From the NCBI GenBank assembly GCA_902543245.1, contig CACBXQ010000001.1, positions 124,001-188,000 on the forward strand: 64,000 nucleotides of DNA, written 5' to 3'. The translations under genes and the position numbers were made by a program. Below are positions 53,841 to 63,363 of this stretch, one piece after another (position 1 is the first letter of the stretch; every line of letters starts with the position of its first letter). This DNA comes from an uncultured Pelagibacteraceae bacterium. GTDB lineage: Bacteria > Pseudomonadota > Alphaproteobacteria > Pelagibacterales > Pelagibacteraceae. Below the pieces are notes generated by a model. It was not told where the DNA came from. It did not search any database and was given only the letters and a program-made list of their open reading frames with translations.

Positions 53841-55667
53841 ATGTATAATTTAGAAAATATATTTATACCTTTTTTTTCTCCAATTATATCGATAATAATA
53901 TTCTTTGGACTCCATTTTTTTGGTAAAAAAATAGTTAACTTTCTTAAATTAGAAGAATTAATATCTCGCATCTCAAATTCTTCATTTCAATACTCTTTGA
54001 TAGGTATAGTTTTTACAACTTTTTTTTTATATCCAATTATAATTTTAAATAAATTTAATTTAATTTTTATTAATTTTTTATCTTATCTACTTATATTTTT
54101 TGGTATTTTTTTTTTAATAAAAAAATTTAGAAAGACTCCCATAAAATTTAATGAATTAAATATTGAAGCAAAGATAATATACTTAATAATTATTGGGTAT
54201 GTTTTGCTTGCATTATCTCCGACAACAAATGCTGACTCTTTAGATTATCATCTTGGTATTCCAATGTATATTTTGAACAATGAAATTTATCCAAATTTTA
54301 AATTTTGGTTTCATTTTGCTATTTCAGGATCTGGGGAAATTTTTTATATTTTATCACTAATAAATCATGCAGAGCAACTTCCTGCTTTAACACAGATATC
54401 AAGTATTCTTAGTCTATTAGGAATAATTTTAAAACGTACAAAATTATCTGAAAATAAAAATAATTACAAATTAGCTCTGATAATGATTAGCTGTCCAGTT
54501 TTAATATTTTTTGCAGCTTCGGCAAAAGTTCAATTAATTTATGTAGCAGGCTCATCACTTATTTTTACTCTAATTTTTTTTAGTAATGAAAAAGAAATAT
54601 TAAGTAAGAATTTCTTTATTTTTACAACCATCATTTTAATAACAGCAATAAGTGCAAAATTTTCATTCGTTTTAAGCTCAATATTACTATGGAGTTATAT
54701 ATTTTATATTTCTTTAAAAAAAAAATTAACTTTTCATTTATTATTAATTTCTTTTATTGTGTTTAGTTATATATTTGTTCCGAAAATAACTCATAGAATT
54801 GATCTTTATAATTTGGATTTTTTGCAATCAATAATTTTTCCTTTACCTATAAATATGTATGGTTATTCTCAATTATATAATTCGTTAACTTCATGTGGTT
54901 ACAATGGATGCTTTCCATACTGGCTGGTTTTCCCAAAAAATTTGGGGACTTTTACTGAAAGCCTTGGTATCGGCAGTCTAGCTATCTTTATTTTAAATTT
55001 TAAAAAAGATAATAAGTTAATTATAATATTATTATTAATATCAGTACAAATTATTGCGTCGCATTCTTTTGGTCCTAACAATGCCAGATGGTATTTAGAA
55101 CCATTTATGTGGTCATTAATTACATTAAAATATTACGGTATTAAAAATAATAATATTGAAAAAATTTTTTACAAATTGGGTTTTTTACAGTCAATTTTGA
55201 TAATTGCTCCAATAATTTATGGTGTTTATTCGTTAACTCCTGGAAGTCTCTCAGAAAATTCTCGTTTTAAAGTTATGACTAAAAATGCTGATGGCTATGA
55301 ATTATTTAAATGGGTGAATGAGATTAGAAAAAAAAATGATATTATTTTATCAACTCACAGATCATTCTCACTTGGAGGACATAATGTAATACCAGGTGAT
55401 ATCCTAATGTATATAGAGCCAAATGATAAAAGAGCAATAGTGTATTTTGAAGAAATAAAAAAATTAAAACCAAATCTAATATTGTTTTACGACGATAAAA
55501 AGTATTTTAAAAATCTAAAAAATTGTATTGGAAAATTGTTACATTATAAAAAAAATGTTGCCAAAAAAGCTTCAAGAAATCCCTTTAATAGAGTTTCAAG
55601 AAATTATGATGGATTCATTTATGAATTACATTATGAAAAATTGCCATTTTGTTTAGTAAAAAATTAA
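53841..55667 (+). CDS. polytopic membrane protein, GT-C/LIC_10190-like, unknown function
   Basis: 608 aa, TM-rich; NADSLDYHLGIPMYIL motif; TSCGYNGCFPYW; SHSFGPNNARWYLEPFMW. Confidence 0.6.
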   Translation: MYNLENIFIPFFSPIISIIIFFGLHFFGKKIVNFLKLEELISRISNSSFQYSLIGIVFTTFFLYPIIILNKFNLIFINFLSYLLIFFGIFFLIKKFRKTPIKFNELNIEAKIIYLIIIGYVLLALSPTTNADSLDYHLGIPMYILNNEIYPNFKFWFHFAISGSGEIFYILSLINHAEQLPALTQISSILSLLGIILKRTKLSENKNNYKLALIMISCPVLIFFAASAKVQLIYVAGSSLIFTLIFFSNEKEILSKNFFIFTTIILITAISAKFSFVLSSILLWSYIFYISLKKKLTFHLLLISFIVFSYIFVPKITHRIDLYNLDFLQSIIFPLPINMYGYSQLYNSLTSCGYNGCFPYWLVFPKNLGTFTESLGIGSLAIFILNFKKDNKLIIILLLISVQIIASHSFGPNNARWYLEPFMWSLITLKYYGIKNNNIEKIFYKLGFLQSILIIAPIIYGVYSLTPGSLSENSRFKVMTKNADGYELFKWVNEIRKKNDIILSTHRSFSLGGHNVIPGDILMYIEPNDKRAIVYFEEIKKLKPNLILFYDDKKYFKNLKNCIGKLLHYKKNVAKKASRNPFNRVSRNYDGFIYELHYEKLPFCLVKN

Positions 55668-57400
55668 TTTTTTTTTAAAAAAAGATAATTTTCTATAACT
55701 AGTGCATCAATTTCTGTTAAGGAAAATGATTTAAAGACATCATCAGGTGATAAGCAAATAGGTTCATCAATATTCAATGATGTATTCAATAGTAGAGGGT
55801 TATTTGTGATTTCATTAAATCTTTTAAGTAAATTAAAAAATTTTTTATTATTTTGTTCATTCACAGACTGAATTCTAGAAGATCCATCCACATGGACTAT
55901 TGCCGGATATTTTTCTTTTGTTTTAGATTTTGCTCGAAATACGAAATTCATATTAGGAAAATTATTACTGTCAGTTTCAAACAAGTCTGTTACATAATCC
56001 TGCAATACAGAAGCTGCAAAAGGTCGAAATTGTTCCCTCAACTTTATTTTTGTATTTAAAATTTCTTTTCCATCTTTAATTGCTGCATCAATTAGAATAC
56101 TCCTATTGCCAAGCGCCCTTGGTCCCCATTCAAGTCTGTCTTGAAACCAACCAACAACTTTTTTGTTTTTTAATAAATTAACTGTTTTATTTATAACCTC
56201 GTCAAAATTTTTAAATTTCTCAATGCTAAAGCTATCTAAAATATTTCGATTTTTTGAAATCGAATTTTCAATTTCATTTTCTGAAAAAGAAGGTCCAAGA
56301 AAGTAATTACTGAATCTTGGAAATTTATATTTTTTTTCTTTACTTAAAAATCTTAATGCTGACCCTAATGCCCCACCTGCGTCTCCAACATTTGCATGAA
56401 TATGAATATTTTTGAAATTATTCTGTTCAATAATTTTACCATTAAGAACTGAATTAAAAATACATCCTCCTGATAAACATAGATTCTCTGACATATTTTC
56501 TAAATATAAATTATGAGTAATTTTTAGAATTATTTCTTCAAACCTATTTTGTAATGAGGACGCTATATCCTTATGATTTTGTGTTACCTCTTCATTATAT
56601 TTTCTAGATTGTCCTAACAAATTATCAAGATTTTTTGAAAATAAATTTTCAAATACTGGCTTTTCCGATAAACCTTCTTTAAATGATAATTTTTTTTGAT
56701 GAACAAAGTATTCTAAATTAATTTCAAAGTTATATGGTGGTTTAAATATTATTAGGTTCTCAAATTCCTTTTTATATTTTGGCTCTCCATAAGCTGCTAA
56801 GGCCATGACTTTATATTCGTCACCATATTTTTTAAATCCTAAAAATTGTGTAATTGCTTGATAAACTATTCCTAAAGAATGAGGGTACAGATTTTTACTT
56901 GTAATACTTACTTCATTGTTCTTACAATATGATATTTCCATTGAAGAAAAGTCACCAGTTCCATCAATTGATAAACCAACTGCATTATCAAATCCAGAAG
57001 TGAAATAACTACTTGAAATGTGAGCCTCATGATGGGGAATAAATTTAATTTTTTTCTCACAATTTATGCCAAAGTAATCAATAAATAAATTTGATAAAGA
57101 TCTTTTACTATACAAATTAGCAATCTTATTTAGTAAATTTGATGATTGCAGATTAGATAATAGAAACTTTGTTCTTTCAAATAAATTATATTTTAAGTTA
57201 TAATTAACTGTAATGTAATCTACTTCCTCAAGATTAACACCTGCATGTTTTAAACAATAATTAATTGCATTAAATGGAAATCCCGTGAAATGTTTTATTC
57301 TAGTAAATCTTTCCTCTTCACAACACGCCTCAATTTTATCATTTATCACTATACATGCTGAGGTATCTGCGTGAAATACATTTATTCCTAAAACTATCAT
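55664..57400 (-). CDS. carbamoyltransferase (NodU/CmcH family)
   Basis: VLGINVFHADTSACIVINDKIEACCEEERFTRIKHF; PHHEAHISSSYFTSGFDNAVGLSIDGTGD; LCLSGGCIFNSVLNGKI; RLEWGPRALGNRSIL. Confidence 0.93.
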   Translation of the reverse strand: MIVLGINVFHADTSACIVINDKIEACCEEERFTRIKHFTGFPFNAINYCLKHAGVNLEEVDYITVNYNLKYNLFERTKFLLSNLQSSNLLNKIANLYSKRSLSNLFIDYFGINCEKKIKFIPHHEAHISSSYFTSGFDNAVGLSIDGTGDFSSMEISYCKNNEVSITSKNLYPHSLGIVYQAITQFLGFKKYGDEYKVMALAAYGEPKYKKEFENLIIFKPPYNFEINLEYFVHQKKLSFKEGLSEKPVFENLFSKNLDNLLGQSRKYNEEVTQNHKDIASSLQNRFEEIILKITHNLYLENMSENLCLSGGCIFNSVLNGKIIEQNNFKNIHIHANVGDAGGALGSALRFLSKEKKYKFPRFSNYFLGPSFSENEIENSISKNRNILDSFSIEKFKNFDEVINKTVNLLKNKKVVGWFQDRLEWGPRALGNRSILIDAAIKDGKEILNTKIKLREQFRPFAASVLQDYVTDLFETDSNNFPNMNFVFRAKSKTKEKYPAIVHVDGSSRIQSVNEQNNKKFFNLLKRFNEITNNPLLLNTSLNIDEPICLSPDDVFKSFSLTEIDALVIENYLFLKKN

Positions 57401-59016
57401 TTAACTACACTTGTTCTTGAAAAGTGTAATACAACTATTAAGGCAACAGCAATTAAAAATCCACCATTAAAATACCCCGCTCCTCTAATTAATTGAGTAA
57501 TTATTATTGGTAATAAAAAAACTTTTATATTGTAATCAACTTTATTATCAAATGATATTTTAAGAAGTAACAAAAATAGAAAAATACCAAAAACACCAAA
57601 TTCCACTATTATCTTAAAAAAATTATTTGAGCCATCAACAATATTATAATATATTGTTTCAGGGTTTATATATGGTACTCTAAACTTGTATTTATCATAA
57701 GCTAAATCATAATTTGATTGACCCCAACCAAAAATTTCATTTTGAATTGACTCCAAACTAATGAAAAAAGACCTAATGAATACTTGTGTTGTTAAATTTA
57801 CTGACATATTTTTTTTAATAACTTTAAACTTTTCGGGATTTATATCCTCAAGATTTCTTTCTAATTTTTTCATTTTTTTTTCTTGATTGCGAATTTGATT
57901 AATTATTGTAGAGCTCTTGTTTTCGTTATTATTAGAATTTAGATCATGAATTAGTTGAGATAATAACACCTGTGCTCGCCAATAAGACTTTAGTAAATTG
58001 GCATATTCGAGATTCACTTCATTTGAAATTGAAGTATTCTTTTTATCATCGGAGTTTAATAAAGTATTCTTTTTATCATCGAAATTTAATAAATTATTCT
58101 TTTTATCATCGAAATTTAATAAAGTGTTCTTTTTATCATCGGAATTTAATAAAGTATTCTTTTTATCATTGTAGACGCTTGAGTGTATTTTACTAAATGA
58201 ATCAGTTACAATTGGAATATCTGAAAATCTTGATTTGCAAGTACTATCTGAAAATAAAAAAAAAATTGAAATAAATAAAAATGTTAACAGATAGATAACA
58301 TTCTCCTTATTAATACTCTTTAAGGAACATACAATTAAAGCAATAGAGCTAAAAACAAAACCAGCAAAATACGTTGTCGAAGAGTTAAATAAAAATACTA
58401 AACAAGCAAATATATAAAGAAATTTTTTTAAAATTTTCGTCTCAATAGAACACAAGTAGAGCAAATATGCATGAGTTGCAACTGCTACCATACCAAAATG
58501 TGAATTTTCAGAAAAAATAATATTTTTTCGGAACAAGCCCTCTCTAAAAGAACACATTGAAAATTTACCCTCAAAATTAAATTCAAATGTATTTAAATTT
58601 ACTAAAAAGTCATAAAAAGTAATAAGTAAATAGATTATAGTAAAAGATATTATCAAAAATTTTATTTGTTTTATTATTTCATTTTTAAATAGAATACAAA
58701 ATATAATAATAGAGAAAAAACCGAAAAATTTAAAAAATTTTATTTGAGGTATATTACCAATGTCAAAATTATATTGTTTAAGAAAAAAAAATATTAATAC
58801 AAAACAAAATAAGGAAAAATAAAAAAGATTTTTTTTTTTAATCTGCAATTTTTCTTTTTTAATAATATATAGAGATATTGGTATAATAATAATTATAAAT
58901 ATATTAAAATCTAATAGTGTATAACTCCATAAGTAAAAATATGAAAATAGTGTAACAAAAATTGAAATATTTAAAACATTTGATAAGTTGATATGTTTCA
59001 GGAACTCACTTTTCAT
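57397..59016 (-). CDS. O-antigen ligase/polymerase-like membrane protein with internal decapeptide repeats
   Basis: 539 aa, TM-rich; ENSHFGMVAVATHAYLLYL; FGWGQSNYDLAYDKYKFR…VDGSNNFFKIIVEFGVFGIFLFLLLL (Wzy_C-like); contains repeats DDKKNTLLN(S/F). Confidence 0.7.
   Translation of the reverse strand: MKSEFLKHINLSNVLNISIFVTLFSYFYLWSYTLLDFNIFIIIIIPISLYIIKKEKLQIKKKNLFYFSLFCFVLIFFFLKQYNFDIGNIPQIKFFKFFGFFSIIIFCILFKNEIIKQIKFLIISFTIIYLLITFYDFLVNLNTFEFNFEGKFSMCSFREGLFRKNIIFSENSHFGMVAVATHAYLLYLCSIETKILKKFLYIFACLVFLFNSSTTYFAGFVFSSIALIVCSLKSINKENVIYLLTFLFISIFFLFSDSTCKSRFSDIPIVTDSFSKIHSSVYNDKKNTLLNSDDKKNTLLNFDDKKNNLLNFDDKKNTLLNSDDKKNTSISNEVNLEYANLLKSYWRAQVLLSQLIHDLNSNNNENKSSTIINQIRNQEKKMKKLERNLEDINPEKFKVIKKNMSVNLTTQVFIRSFFISLESIQNEIFGWGQSNYDLAYDKYKFRVPYINPETIYYNIVDGSNNFFKIIVEFGVFGIFLFLLLLKISFDNKVDYNIKVFLLPIIITQLIRGAGYFNGGFLIAVALIVVLHFSRTSVVK
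58037..58170 (-). repeat. in-frame 30-bp minisatellite (about 4.5 copies) encoding DDKKNTLLN[S/F]
   Basis: Unit TTCTTTTTATCATCGRARTTTAATAAAKTR on the + strand repeated head to tail, last copy diverging; translates on the minus strand to DDKKNTLLNS-DDKKNTLLNF-DDKKNNLLNF-DDKKNTLLNS-DDKKNTSISN. Confidence 0.95.
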
Positions 59017-59056
59017 AATGAATTTAAGTGGACTAGATAAGTTAATTTTTAGTTAT

Positions 59057-60505
59057 CTAAGTCTTAATTTTTCGAATAATTGCATATATGGAATAAATAA
59101 TCAAAATATTAAACAAAATCGTTAATAAAATTAAATAGGTGTTTAAAGGTAAATATCCAAAATTGGACAATCTATAAGCTAGTACCTGAGAAATTAAAGA
59201 ACTAAAAATAATATTACTAAATAACCTTGTTAAAATTGCAATCTCAATTAAAGAAATTAATAATCCCAAAAACAAACAAGTAGTGAATAAAAATATCAAT
59301 GAGCCACTATAATATAAATATGCAATAATACCTGGTACTTTTATGAAAAAAATATTTTTAGCATTTGATTGGGTCAGATCATGACTCTCTTTTTTTACAA
59401 CACTTGAAAAAAAAGTATCTTGAATATTTTTATTTTTTTTGGTTTCTTTAAAAGATTCAAATAGTAAATTGTAATTAAGTTTATTAAATTTTATAACTGC
59501 TGAAACACTTTCTATTCCCACAAAACGCTGCGATAATAAAAGTATTACTTCCTTTCCAAGTAAATATAATTTATTAGATTTTAAATTATAACCTAGATTT
59601 TGATTTAAATGTGTCTCAGGATAATTATTTTCTATTTCGACATTAAAATATTTTTTCTCTCTCAAATCCTTTACCAAAAAAATTGAAATTAAAAAAAAAA
59701 TAGAAAATAATAAAAATAAAAAAATAAATTTTTTATAGATTTTTTTTATTTTTATTGATTGATTTAATTTATATATACCGACAAAAATTGCCATCGAATT
59801 TACAAACATACCTCTACTTAACATTGATATAGATGATAAAAAATTTTCAAAAATTGATATTATAATTAAAGATATAATTATTTTTTTTTTTTTTATTAAC
59901 GCATGATAAATAAGAATTGATGAAAAAGAAGTGAAACCAAAAAGTAGTAACCATTTAACTATTGGATTTAATATAATCAGAGATTTATAGTCACTTATAA
60001 CTCCTCTTTGATAAATAGAATATTTAAAATTAAAAAATGCAACTACGACAAAAATAAATGAAAAAAAAATTAAAATTAATATTTTATTGTTACTAAATAA
60101 ATTTGAAAGAAAGTCAAAACTAATGTTTTTCTTGCTTTGAGTAAGTTTTAAAGGGAAAAATATATAATTTAGAAAGCTTGAAATCACAAAACCTAAAATT
60201 CCAATTGTTGATACAAATAAAGTTCTATTAATATGTTTAACGCTATTATCAGTTTCAGCTAATTCAAAATAATTTAGATCAAAAAATAAATAGGACGAAA
60301 CGAACTTTAACCAAAAACCTAGCCATAAAAAAATAGACATAAAAATATGAAAACTACTTAATTTTTTTTTAAAGCTAAAAAATAAATAAAAATTTGTTAC
60401 TAAGGTAAATAAAATAAAACTTAATTTATCTAGATCTGATTCAATAATTATATAAATTGAAATAATTAATATTATTAAAAAAAAAAATTGTATAACTAAT
60501 CTCAT
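59057..60505 (-). CDS. O-antigen polymerase (Wzy-like) membrane protein
   Basis: 482 aa, TM-rich, in a cluster with a Wzx-like flippase; SSISMLSRGMFVNSMAIFVG; LLLSQRFVGIESVSAVI. Confidence 0.6.
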   Translation of the reverse strand: MRLVIQFFFLIILIISIYIIIESDLDKLSFILFTLVTNFYLFFSFKKKLSSFHIFMSIFLWLGFWLKFVSSYLFFDLNYFELAETDNSVKHINRTLFVSTIGILGFVISSFLNYIFFPLKLTQSKKNISFDFLSNLFSNNKILILIFFSFIFVVVAFFNFKYSIYQRGVISDYKSLIILNPIVKWLLLFGFTSFSSILIYHALIKKKKIIISLIIISIFENFLSSISMLSRGMFVNSMAIFVGIYKLNQSIKIKKIYKKFIFLFLLFSIFFLISIFLVKDLREKKYFNVEIENNYPETHLNQNLGYNLKSNKLYLLGKEVILLLSQRFVGIESVSAVIKFNKLNYNLLFESFKETKKNKNIQDTFFSSVVKKESHDLTQSNAKNIFFIKVPGIIAYLYYSGSLIFLFTTCLFLGLLISLIEIAILTRLFSNIIFSSLISQVLAYRLSNFGYLPLNTYLILLTILFNILIIYSIYAIIRKIKT

Positions 60506-60509
60506 GAAT

Positions 60510-61664
60510 TTATTTTTTTATCATAAAATAGTAAATGGTATAATAAAAAATAAAGGAAATTATTGAACAAATTAAATATGCTGTATTCAAGTAATTCAAA
60601 TAAAAGTAACCTATTGTAGGAACCACGAGAGAAATTAATATTCCATACAAAACATCTAAATAAAATATTAAGTTACTATTTTTGACTGAAATAAAAATAA
60701 TATTTAGTCTGATAAACATTGCAGGAAACATTATAATAGTACCTACAAGCGAATATATTAGCAATTTGTATATTTCATAATTTAAAGCAAAAATATCAAA
60801 AATTGGAATACTTATATTTATTAGGTGCCGCAAAAGAAAAATCATTACAATTGTTGTAACAGTTAAAGCAAAATATAATTTTTTAAAAATTAATTTTTTT
60901 TCTTTAATAATCGTCATGCCCAAAAAATTATTTAAAAAAGTGCTTGGAAATGAGGCTATAGCAAATACAAGAAAAAAATAGATTGCCACTTCTTCTGATA
61001 AAAATTTTATTAGAAAGAAACGCCAAACGAATACACTTAAAAGAAATGAAAAAGATGAAAAAAAAGTAGATGAAAGAATATTATCATATAAAGAATTTTT
61101 AAAATTTTTTATATTTAGATATTTTAATATTTGAATATTAGTAAAAATATTTTTAATTTGTTTAGAAAAAAGAAAAATAATAAATAATATTATTATATAA
61201 ATGAAGAATTTCCCAAATAACAGTTCATCCAAAATTATAGAAAAAAAAAGCAAAACCATAAGTAAAATAAAATAATATGAAAAATTATAATTTTTTTTAA
61301 GTTCACTTTCTGCAATAAAAATTTCGTTTATCCATAAAGATGAAAAAAGGAAAAATAATATAAAATTAGTAACACTAAATAAATTAGATATATTTAAATA
61401 AAGAAAAAAAATTATTGAAATTGGTATTACAAAAATTATCCTGAATATTAAAGTTTTATTAATTAATTCTTTATTCTTTGTAACTAAAATTAAATTTCTT
61501 TTATTAGAAGAAAAAATTTGCAATAAAACTAGGATAAAACTTGAAATAAGTGCTAATTCTGCTGCTTTATTCGTTTGTCCTAAGAAAAAATAAATAAACA
61601 TTAATGCTGTCGAGAGAAAACTGTTTAATAAATAAGAAATTGAAATTAAAGAAATTTTTGGCAT
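60510..61664 (-). CDS. polysaccharide flippase (Wzx/MATE-like) membrane protein
   Basis: 384 aa, about 12 hydrophobic segments, Wzx-like pattern, next to a Wzy-like gene. Confidence 0.55.
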   Translation of the reverse strand: MPKISLISISYLLNSFLSTALMFIYFFLGQTNKAAELALISSFILVLLQIFSSNKRNLILVTKNKELINKTLIFRIIFVIPISIIFFLYLNISNLFSVTNFILFFLFSSLWINEIFIAESELKKNYNFSYYFILLMVLLFFSIILDELLFGKFFIYIIILFIIFLFSKQIKNIFTNIQILKYLNIKNFKNSLYDNILSSTFFSSFSFLLSVFVWRFFLIKFLSEEVAIYFFLVFAIASFPSTFLNNFLGMTIIKEKKLIFKKLYFALTVTTIVMIFLLRHLINISIPIFDIFALNYEIYKLLIYSLVGTIIMFPAMFIRLNIIFISVKNSNLIFYLDVLYGILISLVVPTIGYFYLNYLNTAYLICSIISFIFYYTIYYFMIKK

Positions 61665-61679
61665 TTTATTAAATTGACA

Positions 61680-62462
61680 TTATTTATATTTATTCTTGAA
61701 AAAATCTAATATTTTAAAATGAATCTTGTAAATATAATATACAAAAAAAAATAAATTATAGTTCTTAAATAATATTTTAAAATCTTGAGTAACCTTACGA
61801 ATAAAATTTTTTTTTTTAGTACTTAAACCCTCATTTTTCATATAAAGAAAAAAATTATCCACATAAATGTGTTTTAAGCTATTGATATGAGATAATCTGA
61901 TCAAAAAATCTGTATCGCTAGAAATATCATATTGTGTATCATAATAGTTTAGCTTTTCGATTAATTTTTTTTTAATTACTAACGAAGTATGCGGGATTTT
62001 CAAAACAGAAAATTTGTTTATTTTTTTTATAGGATGTCTCCATACTCTATTTATTAATTTTCTATTATTAACTATTTTATAATACATTATGTTACCTGAT
62101 ATGAAATCAGGCTTAGTATTTAAATTTCTACTAATATTTTTTAAAACATTGTTTTTTTTAAAAATATCCCCAGAGTGAATTAAAAAAATGTAATTGCCAG
62201 AAGATAATTTGATCGCTTTATTAATACCATCATATAAATTTAAATCATTCTGCCTAAAAATTTTAATTTTTTTTTTATATTTATTAATTTTTTTTGACGT
62301 TCCATCTTTTGAGTTTCCATCAAAAATTATGTATTCAAAATTACATTTTTTTTGATTTAAAACTGAATTGATAGTTTTTTGTATATTATTTTTGTCATTT
62401 TTTACTACTGTAATGACAGATATTCTATTTTTCATAATTATAAGTTTTCTTAAAAAACTCAT
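61680..62462 (-). CDS. glycosyltransferase family 2
   Basis: ISVITVVKNDKNNIQKTINSVLNQ; EYIIFDGNSKDGTSKKI; IFLIHSGDIF; start probably at internal Met (MKNRISVITVVKND). Confidence 0.87.
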   Translation of the reverse strand: MSFLRKLIIMKNRISVITVVKNDKNNIQKTINSVLNQKKCNFEYIIFDGNSKDGTSKKINKYKKKIKIFRQNDLNLYDGINKAIKLSSGNYIFLIHSGDIFKKNNVLKNISRNLNTKPDFISGNIMYYKIVNNRKLINRVWRHPIKKINKFSVLKIPHTSLVIKKKLIEKLNYYDTQYDISSDTDFLIRLSHINSLKHIYVDNFFLYMKNEGLSTKKKNFIRKVTQDFKILFKNYNLFFFVYYIYKIHFKILDFFKNKYK

Positions 62463-63363
62463 AAGTCTTTAATACTGACTGATCAAAATCCAAACTTGAT
62501 GACCATCCTAATTTTTTAATTAAACTATTGTCTAATTTCTTTCTCTTAACTCCATCAGGTTTTGTTTTGTCATATTTGATTTTACAATTATAATTTAAAA
62601 GTTTCATAATTTTTTTTGCATACTGCGTGATTGTATATTCTGTATCTGTCCCAATATTAATTAAATTATACTTGTGATTTTTTTTTAACAAATAAACACA
62701 TGCATCTGCTAATTCTTCAGAATATATTACCTCTCTTAACGGTTTCCCAGAACCCCAAAGAATAATCCCTTTTTTTTTTTTTATTTTTGCAATGTGTATT
62801 TTTTTTATAAGAGCTGGAATAAAATGGCTTGACTTTAAATTATAGTTATCGTTCGCTCCAAATACATTACATGGCATTACAGAAAAATAATTTAGTTTAT
62901 GTTGATTTGAGTAAAATTCACATAACTTTATACCTGAAATTTTTGCCATAGCATAAGCTTCATTGGTTTTTTCTAATTTTCCACTTAACAAATAATTCTC
63001 TTTTATGGGTTGCTTACAATCTTTAGGGTATACACAACTTGATCCAAGAAATAATAAATTTTTTACTCCAGATAAATATGAACCGTGAATTAAATTTAAT
63101 TCTATTGATAAATTATCATAAATGAAGTCTGCTGGAAATGATTGGTTTGCAACAATTCCTCCTACTCTTGCGGAAGCAATAATCACATAATCTGGTTTGA
63201 TTTTTTTTAAAAAATTAAAAGTTTTTTTTTGATCAGTAAAGTTTATTTTTTTTTTTCTAGTGACAATTATATTATTAAATCCATTTGATTTAAGTTTTTC
63301 AAGAATTGAAGACCCTACAAGGCCAGAACTACCAGCTAAAAAAATCTTGCTATTTTTATTCAT
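62425..63363 (-). CDS. fcl: GDP-L-fucose synthase
   Basis: IFLAGSSGLVGSSILEKL; IIASARVGGIVANQSFPADFIYDNLSIELNLIHGSYLSGVKNLLFLGSSCVYPKDCKQPIKE. Confidence 0.94.
   Translation of the reverse strand: MNKNSKIFLAGSSGLVGSSILEKLKSNGFNNIIVTRKKKINFTDQKKTFNFLKKIKPDYVIIASARVGGIVANQSFPADFIYDNLSIELNLIHGSYLSGVKNLLFLGSSCVYPKDCKQPIKENYLLSGKLEKTNEAYAMAKISGIKLCEFYSNQHKLNYFSVMPCNVFGANDNYNLKSSHFIPALIKKIHIAKIKKKKGIILWGSGKPLREVIYSEELADACVYLLKKNHKYNLINIGTDTEYTITQYAKKIMKLLNYNCKIKYDKTKPDGVKRKKLDNSLIKKLGWSSSLDFDQSVLKTYEFFKKTYNYEK

Noticed and set aside
58037-58170. Possible CRISPR array
   Set aside because: Units are directly adjacent with no unique spacers and translate in frame as a decapeptide; no cas genes nearby.
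57972-58196. Plus-strand ORF with YSFYHRRNLI repeats
   Set aside because: Antisense shadow of the DDKKNTLLN minisatellite inside the 57397-59016 membrane-protein gene; no independent coding support.
59031-59064. Imperfect hairpin GACTAGATAA…TTATCTAAGTC between the two O-antigen-type genes
   Set aside because: AT-rich with a bulge and no clear U-tract on either strand; in sequence this AT-rich such stems arise easily, so it is not called a terminator.
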